Assembly: GCF_019285515.1 (NCBI RefSeq)
Contig: NZ_CP079095.1
Location: 1,488,001-1,552,000, forward strand
Length of the DNA stretch: 64,000 nt
Source: Methylococcus sp. Mc7
Lineage (GTDB): Bacteria; Pseudomonadota; Gammaproteobacteria; Methylococcales; Methylococcaceae
Direction of reading: 5' to 3'
The translations under genes and the position numbers were made by a program. Below are positions 51,636 to 60,628 of this stretch, piece after piece; position 1 is the first letter of the stretch; each line of letters opens with the position of its first letter. The notes below the pieces were generated by a model. That model ran no database searches, was not told the DNA's origin, and saw only the letters and a program-made list of their open reading frames with translations.

Positions 51636-54600
51636 ATGAAATCCCTCCCGCATTGGGTGCGCATGCCGTGGTTCAACGCGCTCGCGGTGGTGCTGGCGCT
51701 GACCGGGTTGTACGCGGTGCTGGGGTTCGTCCTGCTGCCCCGCCTGGCCGAACATCTTGCTCCGGAGCTGGCTGCCAGGTACCTCAAACGGCACCTGTCG
51801 ATTGCCGAGGTCCGCTTCGATCCGTTCCGCTTCAGCCTCGACCTGCAGGGTTTCGCGCTCGACGAGGTTTCGGGCGAGCCCCTGCTGAGCTTCGCCCGCC
51901 TTTCGCTCAATCTCGACCCGGTCGGCTTGCTGGACAACACCTTGACGTTTTCCGAGGCTCTGGTCGAAAAGCCTTCGGTCGACCTGGTGGTCGACGCGGA
52001 GGGGCGGCTGAATCTCGCAAAGCTCGCGGACGAGTTGCCCGAATCGGCGGAACCGGGGAAGCGGGACGGCCAGCCCCTGGCGGTGACCTTCAAACATCTC
52101 TCGATGGTGGGCGGCAAAGTCAGGTTCGCCGACCGGTCGAGGACGGCGCCTTTCGAGGAGACGTTCGATTCCATCGATCTCGAAGTCGCCGATCTTTCCA
52201 CCTTGCCCGAGGTCCAGGGAACCCACCACGTGACCGCGAAATTCCGTGAGCGCGGCATCCTGGACTGGCGGGGCGGGATTTCGATCAATCCGCCCTATTC
52301 CGAAGGCGACTTGCGAGTCGGAAATGTCCCCCTTGCGGCCCTCTGGCCTTTCGTGAAGGAACGGATCGCTCTGGCCGAACCGGGAGGGGAGCTGGGGGCC
52401 GTCGCGCATTACAGGCTGGCCGAAGGGCCTGCCGGACTCGATCTGAGCGTGAGCGGCCTGACCGCGGAAATCGAAAGTTTGAAGCTGATTCCGGAGGGAG
52501 GTTCCGAACCGATCCTGACCCTGGCCCGCCTCGAAGCGAGGGATGCCGGATTCGACCCGGCAAACCGCCTGGTCCGCGTGCCGAAGTTCGAAATCCGGGA
52601 AGGCCGCTTGCGCGCGGCCGTCGACGAAGCCGGCGAAATCGACTGGCTGAAACTGTCGAGGCCGGATGCACCGGCCGCCGCCCCTCCCGTTTCGAAGGAT
52701 CAGCCGGAGCCGCCGTGGCGGGTCGAGGTCGGTGCTTTCAGTATGGCCAAGATCGGCGTCGATTATGCCGATGCCAGCCGGCGTGCTCCGGTCTGCCTCG
52801 GCGTCGGCGCGCTCGAGCTTTCGTTTGCCGCCGCCATGGAGGTCGGGGCGGAGGATTTGAAGGCGGCGATAAGCCGCCTGGCAATCCGGATGGACAACAT
52901 CGCGCTGACCGCGGCCGGCGCCTCGGGGCAGCGGGAAGACCTGGCGACGCTGGAATCGCTCACGGTCGAGGACGGAAATCTGGACCTGGCCAAACGCGAA
53001 ATCGCCATCGGCCGGATCGCCCTGAAAGGCGGCGGCACCCGCATCGACCGCGAGGCGGCGGGCGGCATCCTCCCGGCGGAGGCGCTGGCGCCCAAGGCCA
53101 GCGCGGGCCGTCCTCCGGAGCCGCCGGAGGCGGGGGCATGGCGCTACGCCTTGCAGCAGTTCGTCCTCGAGGATTTCGGCGTGGCAATGGCCGACCGGAC
53201 TTTCGTCCCGGCGATCGCTTACGACCTGGACAGGCTGCGGCTGAGCTTGGGGCCGGTCGCCAGCGGCGCGGTTACGCCCATGACGTTCGACGCGGCATTC
53301 GCGGTCAGGCAGGGCGGGGAGTTCAAGGCGTCGGGTTCGCTGTCCCAAAGCCTGGACCAGGCCGATGGCGAGGTCCGGTTGGAGCGGATCGATCTCAAGT
53401 CCCTGCATCCCCTGGTGGCCCGCTTCTCCCGCCTGCGGCTCGAAAGCGGGGATTTGTCGGCGCAGCTCGAATTCGGCTACCGGCAGGATTCCGGCACGGC
53501 CTTGAAGGCCAAGGGCGATCTGAGCGTGGGCGGGCTGCTCTTGAAAGAGACCGCCAGCGGCAAGCGGTTCCTGTCGTGGAAGAATCTGTCCGCGGAAGCG
53601 CTCGACTTCGGACTGGCGGAAGGGCGGCTGGCGGTCAAACAGGTGCGCATCGCCGAGCCGGGCTGGAATATGGAGATCTTCGAGGACCGCTCGACCAACA
53701 TCGAGAGGATTTTCGCCGGCGACCGGCCGCCCGGCGCGGCACCGAAAGCCGTCGAGGGCCGGCGCCGGACGGAAAAGTCCAAGCCGTTGCTCGTGACGGT
53801 GGAAGCCGTTCGTGTCGAGAAGGGCGACATCGATTTCAGCGACATGTCGCTCGTCCTCCCCTTCGCCACCCGTATCCATGATTTCTTCGGTACGGCGGCG
53901 GGCCTTTCGACCCGGCCCGAGGCGCGGACGATGCTCCAATTCCACGGGCAGGTCGACCGCTACGGCGCGGTCAACGTCTACGGTCAGTTGAGCCCCCTGG
54001 CGCCGAAACATTTCGGCGACGTCAGCGTGGCGTTCCGCAATGTGGACATGCCGTCTCTGTCACCCTACAGCGCGACCTTTGCCGGCCGGGAAATCACCTC
54101 GGGCAAGCTCAACCTGGACATCCGTTACCAGATCGACGACGGCCGGCTGAGGAACGACAACAGGATCGTGCTGGAACGGTTCGCGCTGGGCGAGCGGATC
54201 GAGAGCCCCAAGGCGGTCTCGCTGCCGCTCGACCTGGCGGTCGCGCTGCTGACCGACGGCGACGGCAAGATCGAGGTATCGGTTCCCGTCGAGGGCGATC
54301 TCGGCAATCCCAGGTTCGATTATGGAAAAGTGATCTGGGAGGCTTTCGTCAACGTGATCACCAGGACGGTGACCGCGCCGTTCAGGGCCTTGGGCGGGCT
54401 GTTCGGGGGCAACGGCGAAGAGATGGGGGGCGTGTTGTTCGAGCCCGGCAGGGCCGACATCGGGCCGCCCGAGCTGGAGAAGCTCCACAAGGTCATGGTC
54501 GCTTTGGCCCAGCGTCCTCGGCTCAGCCTGGAGGTGCGGGGCGGCGTCGATCCGGACCTGGACGGGCGTGCGCTGAAATCCTTGCAGGTACGGCGGGCAC

Positions 54601-55043
54601 TCGCTGCGAAGCTGGGTTTCCGGTGGTCGCCGGAGGAGGAGCCGGGGCCGGTTCCGTTCGACAGTGCCGCCAGCCAGTCGGCGCTCGAGGAGCTGGCCGA
54701 CGAGCGCGGCGGTCCGAACGCAGTGGATAAGCTTCAGGCCGCTTTCGAAAAGAAGGAAGGCAGAAAGGTCGGGCGCATCGGCCGCGTTTCCGCCCTGGTG
54801 GGCCGCCCCAGTCCGGATTCGGCGTTCTATCGGGCGTTGTTCGAGCATCTGGTCGAAACCGCGCCGCTGGCTGCCCAGGATCTGGAGGCTTTGGCCGGCC
54901 GCCGTGCCCAGGCGGTGGCCGTAGAGTTGACGCGGCGGGGCGCACTGGACCCTGGCCGCGTCAAAGTCGGCGATACCACGTCCGGCGATGTCAGGGACCG
55001 GCGGATCGTCACCACGCTGGACCTGAGACCGGCGGGGGGCTGA
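51636..55043 (+). CDS. Large AsmA-like DUF748 envelope protein
   Basis: The 1135-residue protein has one N-terminal membrane segment (about residues 12-35, NALAVVLALTGLYAVLGFVLL). A very long beta-rich region follows, with repeated FSLDLQGFALDE / LSLNLDPVGLLDNTL style AsmA/DUF748 units. A C-terminal segment resembles an OmpA-like fold: VLFEPGRADIGPPELEKLHKV then LEVRGGVDPDLDGRALKSLQVRRA. Such proteins are thought to bridge or organise the envelope, and AsmA relatives move phospholipids. The ATG at 51636 is chosen just before the membrane segment; GGGAGGAAA lies 20 bases away. Confidence 0.82.
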   Translation: MKSLPHWVRMPWFNALAVVLALTGLYAVLGFVLLPRLAEHLAPELAARYLKRHLSIAEVRFDPFRFSLDLQGFALDEVSGEPLLSFARLSLNLDPVGLLDNTLTFSEALVEKPSVDLVVDAEGRLNLAKLADELPESAEPGKRDGQPLAVTFKHLSMVGGKVRFADRSRTAPFEETFDSIDLEVADLSTLPEVQGTHHVTAKFRERGILDWRGGISINPPYSEGDLRVGNVPLAALWPFVKERIALAEPGGELGAVAHYRLAEGPAGLDLSVSGLTAEIESLKLIPEGGSEPILTLARLEARDAGFDPANRLVRVPKFEIREGRLRAAVDEAGEIDWLKLSRPDAPAAAPPVSKDQPEPPWRVEVGAFSMAKIGVDYADASRRAPVCLGVGALELSFAAAMEVGAEDLKAAISRLAIRMDNIALTAAGASGQREDLATLESLTVEDGNLDLAKREIAIGRIALKGGGTRIDREAAGGILPAEALAPKASAGRPPEPPEAGAWRYALQQFVLEDFGVAMADRTFVPAIAYDLDRLRLSLGPVASGAVTPMTFDAAFAVRQGGEFKASGSLSQSLDQADGEVRLERIDLKSLHPLVARFSRLRLESGDLSAQLEFGYRQDSGTALKAKGDLSVGGLLLKETASGKRFLSWKNLSAEALDFGLAEGRLAVKQVRIAEPGWNMEIFEDRSTNIERIFAGDRPPGAAPKAVEGRRRTEKSKPLLVTVEAVRVEKGDIDFSDMSLVLPFATRIHDFFGTAAGLSTRPEARTMLQFHGQVDRYGAVNVYGQLSPLAPKHFGDVSVAFRNVDMPSLSPYSATFAGREITSGKLNLDIRYQIDDGRLRNDNRIVLERFALGERIESPKAVSLPLDLAVALLTDGDGKIEVSVPVEGDLGNPRFDYGKVIWEAFVNVITRTVTAPFRALGGLFGGNGEEMGGVLFEPGRADIGPPELEKLHKVMVALAQRPRLSLEVRGGVDPDLDGRALKSLQVRRALAAKLGFRWSPEEEPGPVPFDSAASQSALEELADERGGPNAVDKLQAAFEKKEGRKVGRIGRVSALVGRPSPDSAFYRALFEHLVETAPLAAQDLEALAGRRAQAVAVELTRRGALDPGRVKVGDTTSGDVRDRRIVTTLDLRPAGG

Positions 55044-55138
55044 CTTCTCCCGCGCGATATCAGTGCGGGAACGAGGGGAGCATGCGACGCCAGGCGATGG
55101 AATCGCCCGCGAAATTTGGGTACTCTCCGATTGGCAAT

Positions 55139-55176
55139 GGCCCCGCCCCCTTGTGCTCATCAAAGGTGGCGGGGCC
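55139..55176 (+). terminator. GC-rich hairpin after the DUF748 gene
   Basis: A 9-bp perfect stem (GGCCCCGCC 55139-55147, GGCGGGGCC 55168-55176) with a 20-base loop lies 96 bases past the stop and 22 bases before the next gene. No T-run follows, so it may be a Rho-type pause or a leader structure rather than a terminator. Confidence 0.3.
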
Positions 55177-55197
55177 GCAACGCCGAGGTGACGCTGC

Positions 55198-55992
55198 ATG
55201 ACGATACCGCTGATCGAGGTTCGCCCTCCGGTTTCCGCCGGGGGAAGGTGTGGCAGCCGGCCACTCGCCATCGTACTCCTGCTCGGCGGCCTGTTCGCTC
55301 TCGCGACGGTGCCCCTCGGCTGCGCTCTTGCCCAGCCGGACGACTACGCGGCGGCCCGCGGACGCATGGTCGAGCTGCAGCTCAAGGGGGCCGGGCGCGA
55401 CATCAGTGATCCGGGGGTGCTCAAGGCGATGGCCGAGGTGCCTCGGCACGAATTCGTGCCCCAGCCGCTGCGGGAATACGCCTACAGCGACAGCCCGCTG
55501 CCCATCGGCTTCGGACAGACGATTTCCCAGCCCTACATCGTCGCCTTCATGACCGAGCGGCTCGAGCCCAAGCCCTCCGACAAGGTGCTGGAAATCGGGA
55601 CCGGATCGGGTTACCAGGCGGCCGTGCTGTCGAAGCTGGTGGCGGAGGTTTACACCATCGAGATCGTCGAGCCGCTGGGGCAAAGGGCCAAGGCCGACCT
55701 TCAGCGCCTGGGCTTCGGCAACGTGAGGGTCCGGATCGGAGACGGCTACCGGGGCTGGCCGGAAGCCGCGCCTTTCGATGCGATCATCCTGACCAGCGCT
55801 GTGAGCGACGTGCCGGAGCCTCTCATCGGACAGCTCAAGGAGGGCGGCCGGATGATCGCGCCGCTCGGCCCGTCGTATTACCAGGATCTGTATCTGCTGA
55901 AAAAGCAGGGCGGAAAACTGGAACGGCGGGCGGTCCTTCCGGTCCGGTTCGTCCCCATGACCGGCGAGGTCTTGAGGGGGACGAAGCCGTGA
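55198..55992 (+). CDS. pcm: Exported protein-L-isoaspartate O-methyltransferase (PCMT)
   Basis: The 264-residue protein carries the PCMT core: RGRMVELQLKGAGRDI, VPRHEFVP, YSDSPLPIGFGQTISQPYIVAFM, the SAM motif VLEIGTGSGYQAAVL, and ILTSAVSDVPEPLIGQL. The enzyme methylates isoaspartyl residues in damaged proteins. The extra N-terminus (1-49) contains a hydrophobic segment and an Ala-x-Ala cleavage site (GCALA then QPDD), so it looks exported to the periplasm, unlike the cytosolic E. coli enzyme. Confidence 0.9.
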   Translation: MTIPLIEVRPPVSAGGRCGSRPLAIVLLLGGLFALATVPLGCALAQPDDYAAARGRMVELQLKGAGRDISDPGVLKAMAEVPRHEFVPQPLREYAYSDSPLPIGFGQTISQPYIVAFMTERLEPKPSDKVLEIGTGSGYQAAVLSKLVAEVYTIEIVEPLGQRAKADLQRLGFGNVRVRIGDGYRGWPEAAPFDAIILTSAVSDVPEPLIGQLKEGGRMIAPLGPSYYQDLYLLKKQGGKLERRAVLPVRFVPMTGEVLRGTKP

Positions 55993-56012
55993 TGCGGCAT
56001 TGAGCGTCGACG

Positions 56013-57305
56013 ATGCAGGAAGTACGCCGATTCGGCTTGCCTTCCGCCACCTTGCTGGTAGTGGCCAGCATGGTCGGTTCCGGCGTTTTCACGACCGGCG
56101 GCTTCCTGCTGGAAGCGTTGCGATCGCCCTGGCTGGTCTTGCTGGCCTGGCTGGCCGGCGGAGCGATCGCCGCCTGCGGCGCCCTGAGTTACGGCGCGCT
56201 GGCGCAGCGTTTTCCGGAATCGGGGGGAGAATACCTGTTCCTGTCCCGTACCCTGCATCCCGCCGCCGGCAATGTCGCCGGCTGGGTGTCCCTGGTGGTG
56301 GGTTTTTCCGCGCCCATGGCTGCCGCCGCTTACGGTTTCGGCGAGTACCTGGCGCCCTGGACGCCCTGGCATGCGCCTCAACTGACCGGAACACTGCTGC
56401 TGGCCGCCTTCGCCTTGCTCCACGGCGCGCACGGCCCGGTGGGTACCGGGGTGCAGAACTTCGCCGTCGCGTTCAAGCTCGTGCTCATCACGGGCTTCGT
56501 TGTGCTGGCCTGGCCGCGGCTGGCCATCGCGCCGCTTGCCACCGGATCGAGCGAGGGCGCCGGCTTCGGCGCCTTCTTTTCCTCGCTCATCTGGGTCTCG
56601 TTCAGTTATTCCGGCTGGAACGCCGCCGTCTACCTCGGCGGCGAAGTGCGCGATCCCGAACGCAGCCTGCCGCGGGCGCTGCTGCTGGGCACCGGCCTGG
56701 TCACCGTGCTCTATCTGGCGCTGAACACCGCGTTCATGTTTTCCGCCGCTCCCGAGGCACTGGCGGGCAAGGCGGACATCGGCCGTGCCGCGGCGCTCGC
56801 GCTGGGCGGCCCCGTCTGGGGGGATTTTCTAACCCTGCTGGTGGCTTTCGCCCTGTCCCTCTCGGTTTCGGCCATGATGATGGCCGGTCCCCGCGTCAGC
56901 GCGTGCATGGCGCGGGACGGGTATCTCCCGCCCTGGTTGTCGCTGCATGAAGACGGCGCGCCCAAACGGGCGACGTTCCTGCAATGCGCCCTGTCTTTGG
57001 CGCTGCTATGGAGCGCGGGCTTCAAGGATTTGCTGACCTACACCGGCTTTACCCTCGGGTTGAGCACCGCGGCGACGGTCTTCGGCCTGATCCGGCTGCG
57101 GCTCAAGGAGGGTGATGCCTGCCCGGTCATCGGCTGGCCGTGGGCGCCGCTGGTCTACCTGCTGGCGGTCCTCGCCATGACCGCCGCCGCCTTGGTCCGC
57201 CAGCCCCAGGCTGCTTTTTGGGGGCTTGCCACACTGCCGGCGGTTTGGGCGCTTTGGCGCATGGGCGCCATCTGGTCCGGAAACGCCCGCACCGGCTCCG
57301 GTTGA
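56013..57305 (+). CDS. APC-family amino acid permease
   Basis: The 430-residue protein has about 12 membrane segments and the APC start pattern LVVASMVGSGVFTTGGFLLEAL, with the GSGVF unwound-helix motif in TM1 that binds substrate carboxylate. It includes FPESGGEYLFLSRTLHP, which is typical of the family's TM2-3 region, and SYSGWNAAVYLGGEVRDPERSLPRAL in TM6. Substrate unknown. It follows pcm by 20 bases. A methanotroph may use it for amino acid efflux or scavenging. Confidence 0.88.
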   Translation: MQEVRRFGLPSATLLVVASMVGSGVFTTGGFLLEALRSPWLVLLAWLAGGAIAACGALSYGALAQRFPESGGEYLFLSRTLHPAAGNVAGWVSLVVGFSAPMAAAAYGFGEYLAPWTPWHAPQLTGTLLLAAFALLHGAHGPVGTGVQNFAVAFKLVLITGFVVLAWPRLAIAPLATGSSEGAGFGAFFSSLIWVSFSYSGWNAAVYLGGEVRDPERSLPRALLLGTGLVTVLYLALNTAFMFSAAPEALAGKADIGRAAALALGGPVWGDFLTLLVAFALSLSVSAMMMAGPRVSACMARDGYLPPWLSLHEDGAPKRATFLQCALSLALLWSAGFKDLLTYTGFTLGLSTAATVFGLIRLRLKEGDACPVIGWPWAPLVYLLAVLAMTAAALVRQPQAAFWGLATLPAVWALWRMGAIWSGNARTGSG

Positions 57306-57367
57306 CGGACTTCCCGGGTAAAATGGCGGCACCGAAACCAAAAATCGCGCAGCCGTCGCCGAAAGAC

Positions 57368-57748
57368 ATGCCAAGAAAGACCAACCCCGATCCCAGCAAA
57401 CTCGACCGCATCGTCGCCGAAGCCCGCCGCAGCCAGGAGGAGCGGGAGCGCGGCTACCGCGAGCGGGCGCTCAAGATGTACCCCTGGGTTTGCGGACGCT
57501 GCGCCCGCGAATTCAACCACAAGAATCTGCGGGAACTCACGGTACATCACCGCGACCACAATCACGACAACAATCCGGCCGACGGCAGCAACTGGGAGTT
57601 GTTGTGCCTGTACTGTCACGACAACGAGCACCAGCGCTACCTCAGCGCCGACATGACCGGCAAGGTCGAGGCCGGGGCACGGCAGGCTACCACGCTGACC
57701 CACAATGCCTTCGCCGGCCTGGCCGATCTGCTGAAGGCGAAAAAGTAA
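57368..57748 (+). CDS. HNH nuclease-domain protein, YajD-like
   Basis: The 126-residue protein has an HNH fold: WVCGRCAREF and LLCLYCHDNEHQ supply the two CxxC zinc pairs and LTVHHRDHNHDNNPADGSNW the HNH core. It is similar in size and layout to E. coli YajD, whose role is unknown. The ATG at 57368 is preferred; an in-frame ATG at 57323 would add 15 residues. It lies 3 bases before slyX. Confidence 0.85.
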   Translation: MPRKTNPDPSKLDRIVAEARRSQEERERGYRERALKMYPWVCGRCAREFNHKNLRELTVHHRDHNHDNNPADGSNWELLCLYCHDNEHQRYLSADMTGKVEAGARQATTLTHNAFAGLADLLKAKK

Positions 57749-57751
57749 ACC

Positions 57752-57970
57752 ATGACGGTGGAAAACGAGGCGCGGCTGGTCGACATCGAAACCAAGCTCG
57801 CTTATCTGGAGGACACCGTTCTCGCCTTGAACGAAGTGCTCGCTCGGCAGCAGAAACAGATCGATCGGCTCGAATCCAAAATCCGGCTGGTGGTCGAGCG
57901 CGTGCAGCAGATGTCGGCGCTGGCCGAGCCGGCTGCTCCGGCGGCGGACGAAAAGCCGCCTCATTATTGA
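57752..57970 (+). CDS. slyX: SlyX-like coiled-coil protein
   Basis: The 72-residue protein fits SlyX: VDIETKLAYLEDTVLALNEVL then QQKQIDRLESKIRLVVERVQQM, a continuous heptad coiled coil over residues 8-55, and a Pro-rich end PPHY. Function of the family is unknown. It is the last core gene before the restriction-modification island. Confidence 0.88.
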   Translation: MTVENEARLVDIETKLAYLEDTVLALNEVLARQQKQIDRLESKIRLVVERVQQMSALAEPAAPAADEKPPHY

Positions 57971-58088
57971 GCCAGGCCCCTGACGGGACGGGAGCACTGT
58001 AGCGCCGGGACCGGCAGAGGCGAAGCCACATTCCGCGAATGCACCGCGTGCCGGAAAGGCGAGCCATGAAGAATCAGGAAGATCACCC

Positions 58089-60628
58089 ATGCCCTTGACC
58101 CTCCCTCAACTCGAACGCCACCTCTTCAAAGCCGCCGACATCCTGCGCGGCAAGATGGACGCCTCCGAGTTCAAGGAATACATCTTCGGGATGCTGTTCT
58201 TGAAGCGCTGTTCCGACGTGTTCGACCAGCGCCGCGAGGAGGTAATCCGCCTCGAAACGAGCGCCGGCAAGACCGAGGCCGAAGCGCGGCTCGCCGCCGA
58301 AAACCCCCGCTGGTACAAAACCGAGGGCACCTTCTGGGTGCCGCCCCAGTCGCGCTATGAGACCCTGGTCAACGACGCCCACCACAACGTCGGCGACTAT
58401 CTGAACAAGGCGCTCACCGGCATCGAGACGGCCAACACCAGCCTGTACGACGTGCTGGAGCACATCGACTTTACCCGCAAGGTCGGTCAGAGCAAGATCC
58501 CCGACATCAAGCTGCGCCAGCTCATCACCCACTTCGGCACCTACCGCCTGCGCAACGAGGACTTCGAGTTCCCCGACCTGCTGGGCGCCGCCTACGAATA
58601 CCTGATCTGCGAATTCGCCGACTCGGCCGGCAAGAAGGGCGGCGAGTTCTACACACCGCGTTCCGTGGTGCGGATGATGGCGCGGCTGATCAAGCCGACG
58701 CTGGCCCACGACATCTACGACCCCTGCTGCGGCTCCGGCGGCATGCTGATCGCGGCCAAGGAGTACATCGACGAGCATGGCGAGGACGGCCGCAAGGCCA
58801 ACCTCTTCGGGCAGGAGTTCAACGGCACCTGTGGTCCATCGCCAAGATGAACATGCTGCTGCACGGCATCAGCACCGCCGACCTGCAGAACGAGGACACC
58901 CTGGCCGATCCGCAGCACGTCGAAGGCGGGGAGCTGATGCGCTTCGACCGCGTGCTCACCAACCCGCCCTTCTCCATCAACTGGGGCAACACCGAGAAAA
59001 ACGCCGACGGCACGCCCGCCTGGGCACCAAGGTTCCCCGAACGCTTCCGCTACGGCCAGGTGCCGCTGGGCGCCAAGAAGGCCGACCTGATGTTCCTGCA
59101 GCACATGCTGGCCGTCACGCGCGACGGCGGCATGGTCGCCACCGTCATGCCGCACGGCGTGCTGTTCCGGGGCGGCGAGGAAAAGACCATCCGCGCCGGC
59201 ATCATCGACGCCGACCTGCTCGAAGCCGTGATCGGCGTCGCGCCCAACCTGTTCTACGGCACCGGCATCCCCGCCTGCATCCTGGTGCTGCGCCAGCAGG
59301 TGCAGAACGGCGCCAATCGCGTCAGCGGCAAGCCGCCGGAGCGGCAGAACAAGGTGCTGTTCATCAACGCCGACCGCGAGTTCTTCGAGGGCCGGGCGCA
59401 GAACCATCTGCTGCCCGAGCACATCGAGAAGATCGTCACCACCTTCGACGAATTCAAGGCCGTGCCAGGTTTCTCCGCCATCGTGGACAACGCCACCCTG
59501 AAGGCCAACGACTACAACCTCAACCTCCGCCGCTACGCCGACAACGCCCCGCCGCCCGAGCCGCACGACGTGCGCGCCCACCTGGTGGGCGGCGTGCCCA
59601 AGGCCGAGGTCGATGCGAAGGCCGCGCTGTTTGCGGCGCATGGCCTGAACCCGCTGGACCTGTTCATCGTTCGCCCTGAGCCTGTCGAAGGGCAAGCCGG
59701 GCTTCGACAAGCTCAGCCCGAACGGCAGTATTACGATTTCAAACCCGAACTGTCCCGGCGCCAGGACCTCAAGCCCGCCATCGAAGGCAATGCCGGGCTG
59801 GTTGCCAAGGAGACCGCCGTCCGCGCCGCCTTCGAGGACTGGTGGCGGCAGCACGGCGCGCGCATCACCGCCCTGGCGGGGCAGATGGACGCCGCCAGCC
59901 TCGTCGCCCTGCGCAACGACCTGCTGGCCAGCTTCAGCACATCGCTCGAAGCCATCGGCCTGCTCGATCCCTTCCAGGTGCGCGGCATCGTCGCCGGCTT
60001 CTGGTACCAGACCAAGTACGACTTCCTCACCTTGCAAGCGCGCGGCGCCAAGGGCGTGGCCGACGCCTGGCGCACCAGCATCGTCACCGCGCTGGAGGAC
60101 AAGGTTGCCAAGGAAAGCCCGCTGGAGCACAAGCTGGTCAAGTTCCTGATGAGCGACTTCGTCGAGGCCATCACCGAGCTGGAGGCGAAGAAGGCCGAGC
60201 TGGACAGCCAGATCAAGGCGGCCAGTCCCAAGGATGCCGACGCCGAGGAAAGCGAAGCCGCGGAGGCCGCGGACGAGGACGCCGACGACGAAACCGCGGT
60301 GGACGAAGCCCAGATCAAGGCCTGGAAGAAGGAGCTCGCCGCCGTCAAGAAGCAGCTCAAGGCCAAGAAGGAGAGCTTCGCCGTCCACATCACCCGCGAG
60401 GTCGACGGCCTCACGCCCGAAGCCGCCGCCGACCTGCTGCTGACCATCCTGCACGACGACATGCAGGCCATCGTCGAGCGCTACATCGCCGCCCAGCGCA
60501 AGGCCATCGTCGCCGCCTTCGAGAACTGGTGGGACAAGTACCGGGTGACGCTGACCGAGATCGAGGGCAAGCGGGATGAGGCGGCGCAGGCGTTGCAGGG
60601 ATTCCTGAAAGGGTTGCGGTATGTCTGA
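58089..60628 (+). pseudogene. hsdM: Type I restriction-modification M subunit, interrupted by a frameshift
   Basis: The N-terminal part (58089-58850) holds the HsdM_N domain and SAM motif [11 protein letters not shown]. It then runs out of frame at about 58830: the sequence reads [10 protein letters not shown]-stop, where the family has FNGT followed by [13 protein letters not shown]. The second part from the other frame (58847-60628) continues with the catalytic LTNPPFSINWG. Adding one C near 58830 restores a single protein of about 846 residues. The second part also contains an inserted repeat (59669-59723) and a charged Asp/Glu-rich stretch (about 60230-60310). If real, the methylase is inactive or made by frameshifting; a sequencing error is the other option. 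Its end overlaps hsdS by 8 bases. Confidence 0.85.
59669..59723. repeat. Palindromic dispersed repeat inserted in-frame in hsdM
   Basis: A 23-base arm (from GTTCGCCCTGAGCC) is mirrored by the arm from 59701 to 59723, with 19 of 23 matching. In the reading frame it encodes RPEPVEGQAGLRQAQPER. The same GCCCTGAGCCTGTCGAAGG-type palindrome is known as a dispersed repeat in many proteobacteria. Its length is compatible with an open frame, so it adds about 18 residues without breaking the gene. Confidence 0.75.

Noticed and set aside
51489-54011. An 840-codon antisense open frame across the DUF748 gene
   Set aside because: Shadow of high-GC coding sequence with no domain, no ribosome-binding site, and low-complexity composition.
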